Positions 27,002-37,584 of a DNA stretch of 64,000 nucleotides are shown piece by piece. Source of the stretch: Pseudomonas fluorescens (GTDB lineage: Bacteria; Pseudomonadota; Gammaproteobacteria; Pseudomonadales; Pseudomonadaceae); contig NZ_CABVIR010000003.1 in assembly GCF_902498065.1 (NCBI RefSeq), positions 310,001 to 374,000 of the forward strand, in the 5' to 3' direction. Numbering within the stretch: the stretch's first letter is position 1; every line of letters starts with the position of its first letter. Made by a program: the position numbers and the translations under genes. Below the pieces are notes generated by a model. The model was not told where the DNA came from. It saw nothing but the letters and a program-made list of their open reading frames with translations, and made no database searches.

Positions 27002-28378
27002 TTACACGGTATGCAGATACCAGTTGTACTCAAGGTCGGAGATGGAGTGTTCAAACTCCTCCAGCTCACTTTCCTTGCAGGCCACGAAGATATCGATGTA
27101 TTTCGGATCGATGTACTTGGCCATGACTTCGCTGTCGTCCAGCTCGCGCAATGCATCGCGCAGGTTGTTCGGCAGGCTTTGCTCGTTCTGCTCGTAGGAG
27201 TTGCCTTCCACGGGGGCGCCGGGTTCGATCTTGTTGGTCAGACCGTGGTGCACGCCTGCCAGGACCGAAGCCATCAGCAGGTACGGGTTGGCGTCGGCGC
27301 CGGCCACACGGTGTTCGATACGCACGGCATCGGCGGCACCGGTTGGAACGCGGATCGCTACGGTACGGTTGTCCAGGCCCCAGCACGGCGAGTTCGGCAC
27401 GTAGAACTGTGCGCCGAAACGACGGTAGGAGTTTACGTTCGGGCAGAGGAAAGCCATCTGCGCCGGCAGGGTCTCGAGCACACCGCCGATCGCGTGACGC
27501 AGTGCGGCGTTCTGCTCGGGATCCTCGCTGGCAAAAATGTTTTTGCCGTCTTTATCAAGAATCGAAATGTGTACGTGCAGACCGTTGCCCGCCTGGCCCG
27601 GGTAAGGCTTGGCCATGAAGGTGGTGTCCATCTCATGGTCGTAGGCGATGTTTTTGATCAGACGCTTGAGCAGTACGGCGTAGTCGCAAGCCTTGATCGG
27701 GTCGGCCACGTGGTGCAGGTTCACTTCGAACTGCGCCGGGGCACTTTCCTTGACGATGGCGTCGGCCGGGATGCCTTGCTCTTTCGCACCTTCCAGAATG
27801 TCCTGGAGGCAGTCGACGTATTCGTCGAGGTCGTCGATCAGGTACACCTGAGTCGAGTGCGGGCGTTTGCCGGACACCGGCGAGCGTGGTGGTTGCGGAC
27901 GACCGTTCACGTTCTCCTGGTCGATCAGGTAGAACTCCAGTTCGAACGCGGCGCAGATGGTCAGGCCCATCTCGTCGAACTTGCGAACCACATTGGCCAG
28001 CACTTCTCGCGGGTCGGCAAAGAACGGCTGCCCTTCGAGTTCGTGCATGGTCATCAACAGTTGCGCGGTAGGACGCTTCTGCCAGGGCTCATTGCACAGG
28101 GTGTCAGGGATTGGATAGCAGATTCGGTCAGCATCGCCGATGTCCAGGCCCAGGCCGGTGCTTTCCACCGTCGAGCCATTGATATCCAGAGCAAATAGAG
28201 AGGCCGGCAGGTTGATGCCTTTCTCGTAAACCTTGTGGAGGCTGGTGCGTTCAATGCGCTTGCCGCGCACCACACCATTCATATCCGCAATCAGAAGGTC
28301 AACGTACAGAACCTCAGGATGTTCCTTAAGGAACGCGTTCGCTTCGTTAAGCTGAACGGCACGCGGGGGTACCGACAT
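27002..28378 (-). CDS. spuI: glutamine synthetase family gamma-glutamylpolyamine ligase
   Basis: A 458-residue ligase of the PuuA/SpuI type that couples glutamate to putrescine or another amine with ATP. Glutamine-synthetase fold marks: AAFELEFYLIDQENVNG (metal-binding ExE), PAQFEVNLHH, MDTTFMAKPYPGQAGNGLHVH and ENRTVAIRVPTG-type substrate loop (LDNRTVAIRVP). The regulatory adenylylation tyrosine region of GlnA is not evident. It is divergent from spuA-spuBCDEFGH across 278 bp, the arrangement known for P. aeruginosa spuI. Amine preference cannot be read directly. Confidence 0.93.
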   Translation of the reverse strand: MSVPPRAVQLNEANAFLKEHPEVLYVDLLIADMNGVVRGKRIERTSLHKVYEKGINLPASLFALDINGSTVESTGLGLDIGDADRICYPIPDTLCNEPWQKRPTAQLLMTMHELEGQPFFADPREVLANVVRKFDEMGLTICAAFELEFYLIDQENVNGRPQPPRSPVSGKRPHSTQVYLIDDLDEYVDCLQDILEGAKEQGIPADAIVKESAPAQFEVNLHHVADPIKACDYAVLLKRLIKNIAYDHEMDTTFMAKPYPGQAGNGLHVHISILDKDGKNIFASEDPEQNAALRHAIGGVLETLPAQMAFLCPNVNSYRRFGAQFYVPNSPCWGLDNRTVAIRVPTGAADAVRIEHRVAGADANPYLLMASVLAGVHHGLTNKIEPGAPVEGNSYEQNEQSLPNNLRDALRELDDSEVMAKYIDPKYIDIFVACKESELEEFEHSISDLEYNWYLHTV

Positions 28379-28460
28379 GATGCAACACCTTTGTTGTTAA
28401 AAATATCAATCATTGATCTCTTCGGGTTTCAGTCAACCCGAACGGCATGCCGAAGTCAAG

Positions 28461-28601
28461 CGAGGCCTTTTTTGCCCTAAAAAAGCGCCCTTGAGGCTTT
28501 TTTGAGGCACTTTGGGGCGTTTTTATGCCTTTGAGCGCTTTACCTGCCGCGGGCTTGAGCGGGCCGTGTTGTATTTTTTACGGGGGTGTTGTGTAAAAAA
28601 A
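28461..28601. promoter_or_regulatory. spuI/spuA divergent promoter region with phased A/T tracts and direct repeat
   Basis: Homopolymer tracts at 28468-28473 (T), 28479-28484 (A), 28498-28503 (T), 28520-28524 (T), 28574-28579 (T) and 28595-28601 (A) lie at spacings near multiples of 10-11 bp, as in curved DNA. GTGTTGT occurs at 28566-28572 and again 20 bp later at 28586-28592, a spacing of two helical turns that would suit a dimeric activator. The regulator is unknown. Confidence 0.4.
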
Positions 28602-28656
28602 TGAACAAGGCTAAGCTCGATTCAAACCCATAACAGCAATAATACCGGGGTGCTTC

Positions 28657-29037
28657 ATGTCTCGCCTGCCGTTAATCGGCGTCGCCATCTGCCCCAGGCA
28701 GATCGGTCTGCATGCTCATCACATCAGTGGCGATCGTTACGTCCACGCCAGGGCCCGTGTTGCCAAAGGCGTGCCGTCGACTCTTCCTTCCCCGGCAGAC
28801 TGGCTGGCTCCGTCCGATATTCTGGACGGTCCTTGCGACATTCTCTTTACGGGTTGTCCTTCCAATATAGAACCGTTTTACAGAGCTGGCCCGACCAACG
28901 TGTCGGCCGCTGCTCATGATTCTGCACGCCCTGCAACGCGCCCGTTCACCCTTGCCATCGTCGAGGCAGGTATTTGTGCGCGGCAATTGCAGTGGCAATC
29001 TGTACCAAGCGACGCCCGTGCGTCAAACAACGCCTGA
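28657..29037 (+). pseudogene. spuA: gamma-glutamyl polyamine hydrolase, truncated
   Basis: A 126-residue remnant of a class-I glutamine amidotransferase-like hydrolase (SpuA/PuuD, normally about 250). Recognisable family parts are LPLIGVAICPRQIGLHAHH, GVPSTLPSPADWLAPSDIL and ILFTGCPSNIEPF, where the normal family reads G-S-P-S-N. After IVEAGIC the alignment breaks just where the catalytic Cys elbow (GICRG) should be. The catalytic His and Glu of the C-terminal half are missing, and the tail ends SNNA. It sits between spuI and spuB, where intact spuA is known. It looks non-functional. Confidence 0.8.
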
Positions 29038-29074
29038 CTTATAAGAGTCAGGAAACTCAGCCTAAGAGGCATTT

Positions 29075-30433
29075 ATGAGTAACAACCTCGACCAGCTCAC
29101 CGATTGGTTGAAAGACCACAAGATCACAGAAGTCGAATGCATGATCGCCGACTTGACCGGGATCACCCGGGGCAAGATTTCGCCGACCAACAAGTTCATT
29201 GCTGAAAAAGGCATGCGCCTGCCCGAGAGCGTTCTGTTGCAGACCGTGACCGGCGACTATGTCGAAGACGACATCTATTACGAACTGCTCGACCCGGCGG
29301 ACATCGACATGATCTGCCGCCCCGACCAGAACGCGGTTTACCTGGTGCCGTGGTCCATCGAGCCGACCGCTCAGGTGATCCACGACACCTACGACAAGCA
29401 AGGCAACCCGATCGAGCTGTCGCCGCGCAACGTGCTCAAGAAAGTGTTGAAACTCTATGCCGACAAGGGCTGGCAGCCGATCGTGGCGCCAGAAATGGAG
29501 TTTTACCTGACCAAACGCAGCGACGACCCGGACTACCCGTTGCAACCGCCGATTGGCCGTTCCGGTCGCCCGGAAATCGGTCGGCAGTCGTTCTCCATTG
29601 AAGCGGCGAACGAGTTCGATCCGCTGTTCGAAGACGTCTACGACTGGTGCGAACTGCAGGAGCTGGACCTCGATACGCTGATCCACGAAGACGGCACGGC
29701 GCAGATGGAAATCAACTTCCGTCACGGCGATGCTCTGTCCCTGGCCGACCAGATCCTGATTTTCAAGCGCACCATGCGCGAGGCCGCGCTCAAGCACGAC
29801 GTGGCGGCCACCTTCATGGCCAAGCCCATGACCGGCGAGCCTGGCAGCGCGATGCACTTGCACCAAAGCATCATCGACATCGAGACCGGCAAGAACGTCT
29901 TCTCCAATGAAGACGGGACCATGAGCCAGTTGTTCCTGCACCACATCGGCGGCTTGCAGAAACTGATCCCCGAGCTGTTGCCGCTGTTCGCCCCGAACGT
30001 CAACTCGTTCCGCCGCTTCCTGCCGGATACCTCGGCGCCGGTGAACGTGGAATGGGGCGAAGAGAACCGCACCGTGGGCCTGCGGGTTCCGGATGCCGGG
30101 CCGCAAAACCGTCGGGTGGAAAACCGCCTGCCGGGGGCCGATGCCAACCCGTACCTGGCGATTGCCGCGAGCCTGCTCTGCGGTTACATCGGCATGGTCG
30201 AAGGCTTGAACCCAAGTGCGCCGGTAGTGGGGCGTGGCTATGAACGCCGCAACCTGCGCCTGCCACTGACCATCGAAGACGCGCTGGAACGCATGGAAAA
30301 CAGCGCGACCATCGAGAAATACCTGGGCAAGAAATTCATCACTGGCTACGTCGCGGTCAAGCGGGCCGAGCATGAAAACTTCAAGCGCGTCATTAGCTCC
30401 TGGGAGCGAGAATTCCTGCTCTTCGCCGTCTGA
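29075..30433 (+). CDS. spuB: glutamine synthetase family gamma-glutamylpolyamine ligase
   Basis: A 452-residue PuuA-like ligase, second of two in the cluster. Metal and ATP motifs: VAPEMEFYLTKRSDD, AQMEINFRHGDAL, AATFMAKPMTGEPGSAMHLHQSI and NRTVGLRVPDAGPQNRRVENRLPGADANPYLA. It differs substantially from the divergent spuI, so they probably prefer different amines. It is the first intact gene of the spuBCDEFGH run, 37 bp after the spuA remnant, with AAGAGG as ribosome site. Confidence 0.94.
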   Translation: MSNNLDQLTDWLKDHKITEVECMIADLTGITRGKISPTNKFIAEKGMRLPESVLLQTVTGDYVEDDIYYELLDPADIDMICRPDQNAVYLVPWSIEPTAQVIHDTYDKQGNPIELSPRNVLKKVLKLYADKGWQPIVAPEMEFYLTKRSDDPDYPLQPPIGRSGRPEIGRQSFSIEAANEFDPLFEDVYDWCELQELDLDTLIHEDGTAQMEINFRHGDALSLADQILIFKRTMREAALKHDVAATFMAKPMTGEPGSAMHLHQSIIDIETGKNVFSNEDGTMSQLFLHHIGGLQKLIPELLPLFAPNVNSFRRFLPDTSAPVNVEWGEENRTVGLRVPDAGPQNRRVENRLPGADANPYLAIAASLLCGYIGMVEGLNPSAPVVGRGYERRNLRLPLTIEDALERMENSATIEKYLGKKFITGYVAVKRAEHENFKRVISSWEREFLLFAV

Positions 30434-30489
30434 TGCGCCGGGTGCTGCTGCTTTTGGCGGCGCTCTAACCGATTCCAAGGAGAATTCGC

Positions 30490-31854
30490 ATGACCAGCAA
30501 CAACCCGCAAACCCGTGAATGGCAAACCCTGAGCAACGATCACCACTTGGCCCCGTTCAGCGACTTCAAGCAACTGAAAGAGAAAGGCCCGCGGATCATC
30601 ACCAACGCCAAGGGCGTTTACCTCTGGGACAGCGAAGGCAACAAGATCCTCGACGGCATGGCCGGCCTGTGGTGCGTAGCGATCGGCTACGGTCGCGATG
30701 AACTGGCCGATGCCGCCAGCAAGCAAATGCGCGAGCTGCCTTACTACAACCTGTTCTTCCAGACCGCTCACCCGCCGGTGCTCGAGCTGGCCAAGGCCAT
30801 TGCCGACATCGCGCCAGAAGGCATGAACCACGTGTTCTTCACCGGTTCCGGTTCCGAAGGCAACGACACCATGCTGCGTATGGTCCGCCACTATTGGGCG
30901 ATCAAGGGCCAGCCGAAAAAGAAAGTCATCATCAGCCGCAAGAACGGTTATCACGGTTCCACCGTGGCCGGCGCGAGCCTGGGTGGCATGACCTACATGC
31001 ACGAACAGGGCGACTTGCCGATCCCGGGTATCGTTCACATCGCCCAGCCGTACTGGTTCGGTGAAGGCGGCGACATGACACCGGAAGAGTTCGGTGTGTG
31101 GGCGGCCAATCAGCTGGAAGAGAAGATTCTGGAAATCGGCGTGGACAACGTCGGTGCCTTTATTGCCGAACCGATCCAGGGTGCCGGCGGCGTGATCATT
31201 CCGCCAGACACCTACTGGCCGCGCATCAAGGAAATCCTCGCCAAGTACGACATCCTGTTCGTGGCGGACGAAGTGATCTGTGGTTTCGGCCGCACCGGTG
31301 AGTGGTTCGGTAGCGATTTCTACGACCTCAAACCCGACATGATGACCATCGCCAAAGGCCTGACGTCCGGCTACATCCCGATGGGTGGCCTGATCGTGCG
31401 TGACGAAGTGGTGGCAGTGCTCAACGAAGGTGGCGATTTCAACCACGGCTTCACCTACTCCGGTCACCCGGTAGCGGCTGCGGTAGCGCTGGAAAACATC
31501 CGCATCCTGCGCGAAGAAAAAATTATCGAGCACGTTCATGCCGAAACGGCACCCTATTTGCAAAAGCGTCTACGGGAACTGAACGATCACCCGTTGGTGG
31601 GGGAAGTGCGTGGGGTCGGTCTGCTGGGGGCCATCGAGCTGGTTCAGGACAAGGCCACGCGCAAGCGTTATGAAGGCAAGGGCGTCGGCATGATCTGCCG
31701 TACGTTCTGCTTCGACAACGGCCTGATCATGCGCGCTGTGGGGGACACCATGATCATTGCTCCGCCACTGGTGATCACCAAGGCTGAAATCGATGAGCTG
31801 GTGACCAAGGCACGCAAGTGCCTGGACCTGACCCTGAGTGCGTTGCAGGGCTAA
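30490..31854 (+). CDS. spuC: class III aminotransferase, polyamine:pyruvate transaminase
   Basis: A 454-residue PLP enzyme that moves an amino group from putrescine or related amines to pyruvate. Fold-type I class-III marks: FFTGSGSEGNDTMLRMVRHYW (phosphate cradle), ISRKNGYHGSTVAG, LFVADEVICGFGRTGEWFGSD (aspartate under the PLP ring), and the PLP lysine in MMTIAKGLTSGYIPMGG at about residue 290. A strong AAGGAG site precedes it, 56 bp after spuB. An intercistronic hairpin follows before spuD. Confidence 0.95.
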   Translation: MTSNNPQTREWQTLSNDHHLAPFSDFKQLKEKGPRIITNAKGVYLWDSEGNKILDGMAGLWCVAIGYGRDELADAASKQMRELPYYNLFFQTAHPPVLELAKAIADIAPEGMNHVFFTGSGSEGNDTMLRMVRHYWAIKGQPKKKVIISRKNGYHGSTVAGASLGGMTYMHEQGDLPIPGIVHIAQPYWFGEGGDMTPEEFGVWAANQLEEKILEIGVDNVGAFIAEPIQGAGGVIIPPDTYWPRIKEILAKYDILFVADEVICGFGRTGEWFGSDFYDLKPDMMTIAKGLTSGYIPMGGLIVRDEVVAVLNEGGDFNHGFTYSGHPVAAAVALENIRILREEKIIEHVHAETAPYLQKRLRELNDHPLVGEVRGVGLLGAIELVQDKATRKRYEGKGVGMICRTFCFDNGLIMRAVGDTMIIAPPLVITKAEIDELVTKARKCLDLTLSALQG

Positions 31855-31861
31855 GTGCTAG

Positions 31862-31897
31862 GCTCTGAGCGGGAGACATGAAACTTTCGCTCAGAGC
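31862..31897 (+). other. intercistronic hairpin between spuC and spuD
   Basis: Perfect 10-bp arms GCTCTGAGCG / CGCTCAGAGC with a 16-base loop, just after the spuC stop. No T tract follows, so it is more likely a stability or processing element that lets the binding-protein genes be expressed more than the enzymes; that role is inference. Confidence 0.55.
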
Positions 31898-32023
31898 AGT
31901 TCTAAAGGGTGGCCTTTCCTTGAAAGACCGCCTCGGATCTTGCCAGACTAGCCGCGGTTCCCGTTGTCCGGGTTCGGCCGCTGAACATAGTGGTTCTAAA
32001 AAGAAAAATTTGGAGCATTACGC

Positions 32024-33136
32024 ATGAAGGCATTAGGAAAAAAGCTTGCTGGCAAGACACTCCTCGCCATGTCCCTGATGGGCATAATGGCGAGTGCGGT
32101 TCAGGCGGACGACAAGGTGTTGCACGTCTATAACTGGTCCGACTATATCGCTCCGGACACCATCAAGAAGTTCGAAACCGAGTCCGGCATCAAAGTCGTG
32201 TACGACGTTTTCGACAGTAACGAAACCCTGGAAGCCAAGTTGCTGGCAGGCAAGTCCGGCTACGACATCGTCGTGCCGTCGAACAACTTCCTGGCCAAGC
32301 AGATCAAGGCTGGCGTTTACCAGAAGCTGGACAAGTCCAAGCTGCCTAACTGGAAGAACCTGAACACTGACCTGCTCAAAGCGGTATCGGTGAGCGACCC
32401 GGGCAACGAACACGCCTTCCCGTACATGTGGGGTTCGATCGGTATCGGCTTCAACGCCGAGAAGGTCAAGGCTGCACTGGGTGCCGATGCACCGACCAAT
32501 TCCTGGGACCTGCTGTTCAAACCTGAAAACGCCGCGAAGTTGAAATCGTGCGGTATCAGTTTCCTCGATTCGCCAACCGAGATGATTCCGGTGGCGTTGC
32601 ACTACCTGGGCTATCCAACCGACAGCCAGGACAAAAAACAACTGGCCGAAGCCGAAGCGCTGTTCCTGAAGATTCGTCCTTCGGTGGGCTACTTCCACTC
32701 GTCCAAGTACATCTCTGACCTGGCCAACGGCAACATCTGCGTAGCCGTGGGTTACTCGGGTGACATCTACCAGGCCAAGTCCCGTGCGGCTGAAGCCGGT
32801 GACAAAGTGAAAGTCAGCTACAACATTCCGAAAGAAGGTGCGGGCAGCTTCTACGACATGGTCGCCATCCCTAAAGATGCCGAAAACGTCGAGGGCGCCT
32901 ACAAGTTCATGACCTTCCTGCAGAAGCCGGAAATCATGGCTGAAATCACCAACGCCGTGCGTTTCCCGAACGGTAACGCGGCCGCCACCCCATTGGTCGA
33001 AAAAGAAATCACCGATGACCCAGGCATCTACCCGCCAGCGGACGTGCTGGCCAAGCTGTACGCGATCGCCGACTTGCCGGCCGCGACCCAGCGGATCCTG
33101 ACTCGCAGCTGGACCAAGATCAAGTCGGGTAAATAA
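32024..33136 (+). CDS. spuD: polyamine ABC transporter substrate-binding protein (putrescine type)
   Basis: A 370-residue PotF/SpuD periplasmic protein. The signal peptide ends [19 protein letters not shown]; the HVYNWSDY motif is the polyamine-binding hallmark. Further pocket segments are [20 protein letters not shown] and [15 protein letters not shown]. It ends in [10 protein letters not shown], nearly the same as SpuE. By P. aeruginosa analogy SpuD prefers putrescine and SpuE spermidine. Ribosome site GGAG; 169 bp after spuC with a hairpin between. Confidence 0.94.
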   Translation: MKALGKKLAGKTLLAMSLMGIMASAVQADDKVLHVYNWSDYIAPDTIKKFETESGIKVVYDVFDSNETLEAKLLAGKSGYDIVVPSNNFLAKQIKAGVYQKLDKSKLPNWKNLNTDLLKAVSVSDPGNEHAFPYMWGSIGIGFNAEKVKAALGADAPTNSWDLLFKPENAAKLKSCGISFLDSPTEMIPVALHYLGYPTDSQDKKQLAEAEALFLKIRPSVGYFHSSKYISDLANGNICVAVGYSGDIYQAKSRAAEAGDKVKVSYNIPKEGAGSFYDMVAIPKDAENVEGAYKFMTFLQKPEIMAEITNAVRFPNGNAAATPLVEKEITDDPGIYPPADVLAKLYAIADLPAATQRILTRSWTKIKSGK

Positions 33137-33282
33137 GCCGGTTTGAGGTAACAACCTGTTGTCGTCGCCTGCTCGGTGATGGCAGCAGGTGTAATTAAAT
33201 GACAGAAAGTTTTGCTGGAACGGTTTTTCGAGGGTAAGTTGCGCGCCGGTTTTGTTGCTGGGCAGCTACGACTGTCATGTAA

Positions 33283-34422
<1,140 letters not shown>

Positions 34423-34495
34423 CTTCAAGGCTCAAACTATCCAAGGTTGGCTCACCTTGAGCGAACTGCACTCTTTTTTTCTGGGAGTTTCGTAA

Positions 34496-35638
34496 ATGGC
34501 AGTTGCCTCCGGCGCCTATAAGAAAGCCCTCGAGGGCGACCAGTCACCTAAACAGGTGCTGGTCAAAATCGACCGGGTCACGAAGAAGTTCGACGAGACG
34601 ATTGCCGTGGACGATGTGTCCCTGGAAATCAAGAAAGGCGAGATTTTCGCCCTGCTCGGCGGTTCGGGATCGGGCAAGTCCACGTTGCTGCGCATGCTCG
34701 CAGGCTTCGAACGGCCCACGGAGGGGCGCATTTTCCTCGATGGCGTAGACATCACCGACATGCCGCCGTACGAGCGGCCGATCAACATGATGTTCCAGTC
34801 CTATGCCTTGTTCCCGCATATGACCGTGGCGCAGAACATCGCCTTCGGTCTCAAGCAGGACAAAATCCCCGCCGCTGAAGTCGATGCCCGTGTCGCGGAC
34901 ATGCTCAAGCTGGTGCAGATGACGCAGTACGCCAAGCGCAAGCCGCATCAGTTGTCCGGTGGCCAGCGTCAGCGTGTTGCCCTGGCGCGTTCGCTGGCCA
35001 AGCGGCCGAAGCTGTTGCTGCTCGACGAACCGATGGGTGCGCTGGACAAGAAGCTGCGTTCGCAGATGCAGCTGGAGCTGGTCGAGATCATCGAGCGCGT
35101 CGGCGTAACCTGCGTCATGGTGACCCACGATCAGGAAGAGGCCATGACCATGGCCGAGCGCATCGCGATCATGCACCTGGGCTGGATCGCCCAGATCGGC
35201 AGCCCGATCGACATCTACGAAACCCCGACCAGCCGCCTGGTCTGCGAATTCATCGGCAACGTCAACATCTTCGACGGTGAAGTGATCGACGACGCCGAAG
35301 GCCACGCCATCATCACCTGCAAGGACCTGGACCGGCAGATCTACGTGGGCCACGGCATCAGCACCTCGGTGCAGGACAAATCCGTGACCTACGCGATCCG
35401 TCCGGAAAAACTGCTGGTGACCCCGACCATGCCGACCTGCGAATACAACTGGTCCAGCGGCAAGGTGCATGACATCGCCTACCTTGGCGGTCACTCGGTG
35501 TTCTACGTCGAATTGCCGAGCGGCAAGATCGTCCAGTCGTTTGTCGCCAACGCCGAGCGCCGCGGTCAGCGCCCAACCTGGGGTGACCAGGTTTACGTGT
35601 ATTGGGAAGACGACAGCGGCGTGGTACTTCGCTCATGA
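34496..35638 (+). CDS. spuF: polyamine ABC transporter ATP-binding protein
   Basis: A 380-residue PotG/PotA-type ATPase. Motifs: Walker A GGSGSGKST, Q-loop MFQSYALFPHM, signature LSGGQRQRVALARSL, Walker B LLLLDEPMGALD and MVTHDQEEAM. The C-terminal third is a TOBE_2 regulatory domain (VTYAIRPEKLLV...). Its stop codon overlaps the spuG start (ATGA), so the inner-membrane complex is translationally coupled. Confidence 0.96.
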   Translation: MAVASGAYKKALEGDQSPKQVLVKIDRVTKKFDETIAVDDVSLEIKKGEIFALLGGSGSGKSTLLRMLAGFERPTEGRIFLDGVDITDMPPYERPINMMFQSYALFPHMTVAQNIAFGLKQDKIPAAEVDARVADMLKLVQMTQYAKRKPHQLSGGQRQRVALARSLAKRPKLLLLDEPMGALDKKLRSQMQLELVEIIERVGVTCVMVTHDQEEAMTMAERIAIMHLGWIAQIGSPIDIYETPTSRLVCEFIGNVNIFDGEVIDDAEGHAIITCKDLDRQIYVGHGISTSVQDKSVTYAIRPEKLLVTPTMPTCEYNWSSGKVHDIAYLGGHSVFYVELPSGKIVQSFVANAERRGQRPTWGDQVYVYWEDDSGVVLRS

Positions 35639-36555
35639 ACATGCGCAAATTCAAACGCCGCCTCAACCGAATAATTCCCGGTGGCCGTCAGCTGGTCATC
35701 GGGGTTCCGTTCATCTGGCTGTTCCTGTTCTTCATGCTGCCGTTCTTCATCGTCCTGAAGATCAGCTTCGCCGAAGCCGACGTGGCCATTCCGCCGTACA
35801 CCGAGATCTACAACTTCGTTGACCAGAAGCTGCAGGTGCTACTCAACCTCGGCAACTACGCGATGCTGGCCGGCGACGAGTTGTACATCGCTGCCTACCT
35901 CGGTTCGTTGAAGATGGCGCTGATCAGTACCACCCTCTGCCTGCTGATCGGTTATCCGATGGCCTACGCCATTGCCAGTGCCCGTAAAGAGATGCAAACG
36001 GTGCTGGTGCTGCTGATCATGATGCCGACCTGGACCGCGATCCTGATCCGCGTTTATGCGTGGATGGGCATCCTCAGCAACAACGGTCTGCTCAACGGTT
36101 TCCTGATGACCATGGGCTGGATCGACGAGCCGCTGCAGATCCTCAACACCAACCTGGCCGTGTATATCGGCGTGGTTTATTCGTACCTGCCGTTCATGAT
36201 CCTGCCGCTCTACGCCAACCTGGTGAAGCACGACAGCAGTCTGCTGGAAGCGGCGTCCGACCTCGGTTCAAGCACGTTCAACAGCTTCTGGAAGATCACC
36301 ATTCCGCTGTCCAAGAACGGTATCGTCGCCGGTTGCATGCTGGTGTTCATTCCGGTGGTGGGCGAGTTCGTGATCCCGGAACTGCTCGGCGGTCCGGAAA
36401 CTCTGATGATCGGTAAAGTGCTCTGGCAAGAATTCTTCAACAACCGCGACTGGCCGGTGGCGTCTGCCCTGGCGGTGGTGATGCTGGCGATCCTGATTGT
36501 GCCGATCATCCTGTTCAACCGCAGTCAGGCCAAGGAAATGGAGGGTAAAGAATGA
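35635..36555 (+). CDS. spuG: polyamine ABC transporter permease
   Basis: A 306-residue PotH-type permease with about six helices. The coupling loop is EAASDLGSSTFNSFWKITIPLSKNG near residues 205-229. ATG 35635 overlaps the spuF stop; an ATG two codons later is an alternative start. The stop overlaps the spuH ATG in the same ATGA manner. Confidence 0.95.
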   Translation: MNMRKFKRRLNRIIPGGRQLVIGVPFIWLFLFFMLPFFIVLKISFAEADVAIPPYTEIYNFVDQKLQVLLNLGNYAMLAGDELYIAAYLGSLKMALISTTLCLLIGYPMAYAIASARKEMQTVLVLLIMMPTWTAILIRVYAWMGILSNNGLLNGFLMTMGWIDEPLQILNTNLAVYIGVVYSYLPFMILPLYANLVKHDSSLLEAASDLGSSTFNSFWKITIPLSKNGIVAGCMLVFIPVVGEFVIPELLGGPETLMIGKVLWQEFFNNRDWPVASALAVVMLAILIVPIILFNRSQAKEMEGKE

Positions 36556-37445
36556 AGCGCTTCCGTTTCTCGAGTTTCATGCTGATCGCGGGCTTGCTGT
36601 TTATCTACGCGCCGATGCTGATCCTGGTGATCTACTCGTTCAACGCCTCGAAACTGGTGACGGTGTGGGGCGGCTGGTCGATCAAGTGGTACGTCGGCCT
36701 GATGGACAACACCCAACTGATGGGCTCGGTGGTGCGTTCGCTGGAAATCGCCTGCTACACCGCGATTGCGGCGGTGGCGCTGGGGACATTGGCGGCGTTC
36801 GTCCTGACCCGTATCACCCACTTCAAGGGCCGCACGCTGTTCGGCGGCCTGGTCACCGCGCCGCTGGTCATGCCCGAAGTGATCACCGGTCTGTCGCTGT
36901 TGCTGCTGTTCGTGGCCATGGCGCAGATGATCGGTTGGCCACAGGAACGCGGCATCGTCACCATCTGGATCGCCCATACCACGTTCTGTGCGGCGTATGT
37001 GGCGGTGGTGGTGTCGGCGCGCTTGCGTGAGCTGGACCTGTCCATCGAAGAAGCGGCCATGGACCTTGGCGCGCGGCCGTGGAAGGTGTTCTTCCTGATC
37101 ACCATCCCGATGATCGCCCCGTCGCTGGGCGCGGGCGGCATGATGTCGTTCGCCCTGTCGCTGGATGACCTGGTGTTGGCCAGCTTCGTGTCGGGTCCGG
37201 GGTCGACGACCTTGCCGATGGAAGTGTTCTCGGCGGTGCGTCTGGGCGTGAAGCCCGAGATCAACGCTGTGGCCAGTCTGATTCTGCTGGCGGTGTCGCT
37301 GATGACCTTCCTGGTCTGGTTCTTCAGCCGTCGCGCCGAAGAAAGCCGCAAGCGTGCGATTCAGCAGGCCATCGAAGAAAGCGCTGCGGATTCGTGGAAG
37401 CAACCGGACGTGCGTCGCGCACAGCAGGCGCCGGAAGCGGCTTGA
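36552..37445 (+). CDS. spuH: polyamine ABC transporter permease
   Basis: A 297-residue PotI-type permease with about six helices and the loop EEAAMDLGARPWKVFFLITIPMIAPS near residue 170. It is the last gene of the spu transport operon. The C-terminal 40 residues are charged and cytoplasmic (RRAEESRKRAIQQAIEES...), longer than E. coli PotI. A REP pair follows. Confidence 0.95.
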   Translation: MKRFRFSSFMLIAGLLFIYAPMLILVIYSFNASKLVTVWGGWSIKWYVGLMDNTQLMGSVVRSLEIACYTAIAAVALGTLAAFVLTRITHFKGRTLFGGLVTAPLVMPEVITGLSLLLLFVAMAQMIGWPQERGIVTIWIAHTTFCAAYVAVVVSARLRELDLSIEEAAMDLGARPWKVFFLITIPMIAPSLGAGGMMSFALSLDDLVLASFVSGPGSTTLPMEVFSAVRLGVKPEINAVASLILLAVSLMTFLVWFFSRRAEESRKRAIQQAIEESAADSWKQPDVRRAQQAPEAA

Positions 37446-37480
37446 GGGTTGGCCACGAATAAGTGGCCACTCCAGATCCC

Positions 37481-37573
37481 ATGTGGGAGCGAGCTTGCTC
37501 GCGATAGCGGACTGTCATTCAACATTGATGTTGATCGTGATGGCCTCATCGCGAGCAAGCTCGCTCCCACAGG
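37481..37573. repeat. REP pair (REPIN), GAG core class
   Basis: Inverted REPs GAGCTTGCTC and GAGCAAGCTC with the inner palindrome CAACATTGATGTTG. Confidence 0.87.
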
Positions 37574-37584
37574 TTTTTTGATGT

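Noticed and set aside
28500..28520. possible sigma-54 promoter before spuA
   Set aside because: GGCACTTTGGGGCG gives GG-N9-GC, one base short of the required GG-N10-GC spacing, and the TGGCAC/TTGC hexamers do not match.
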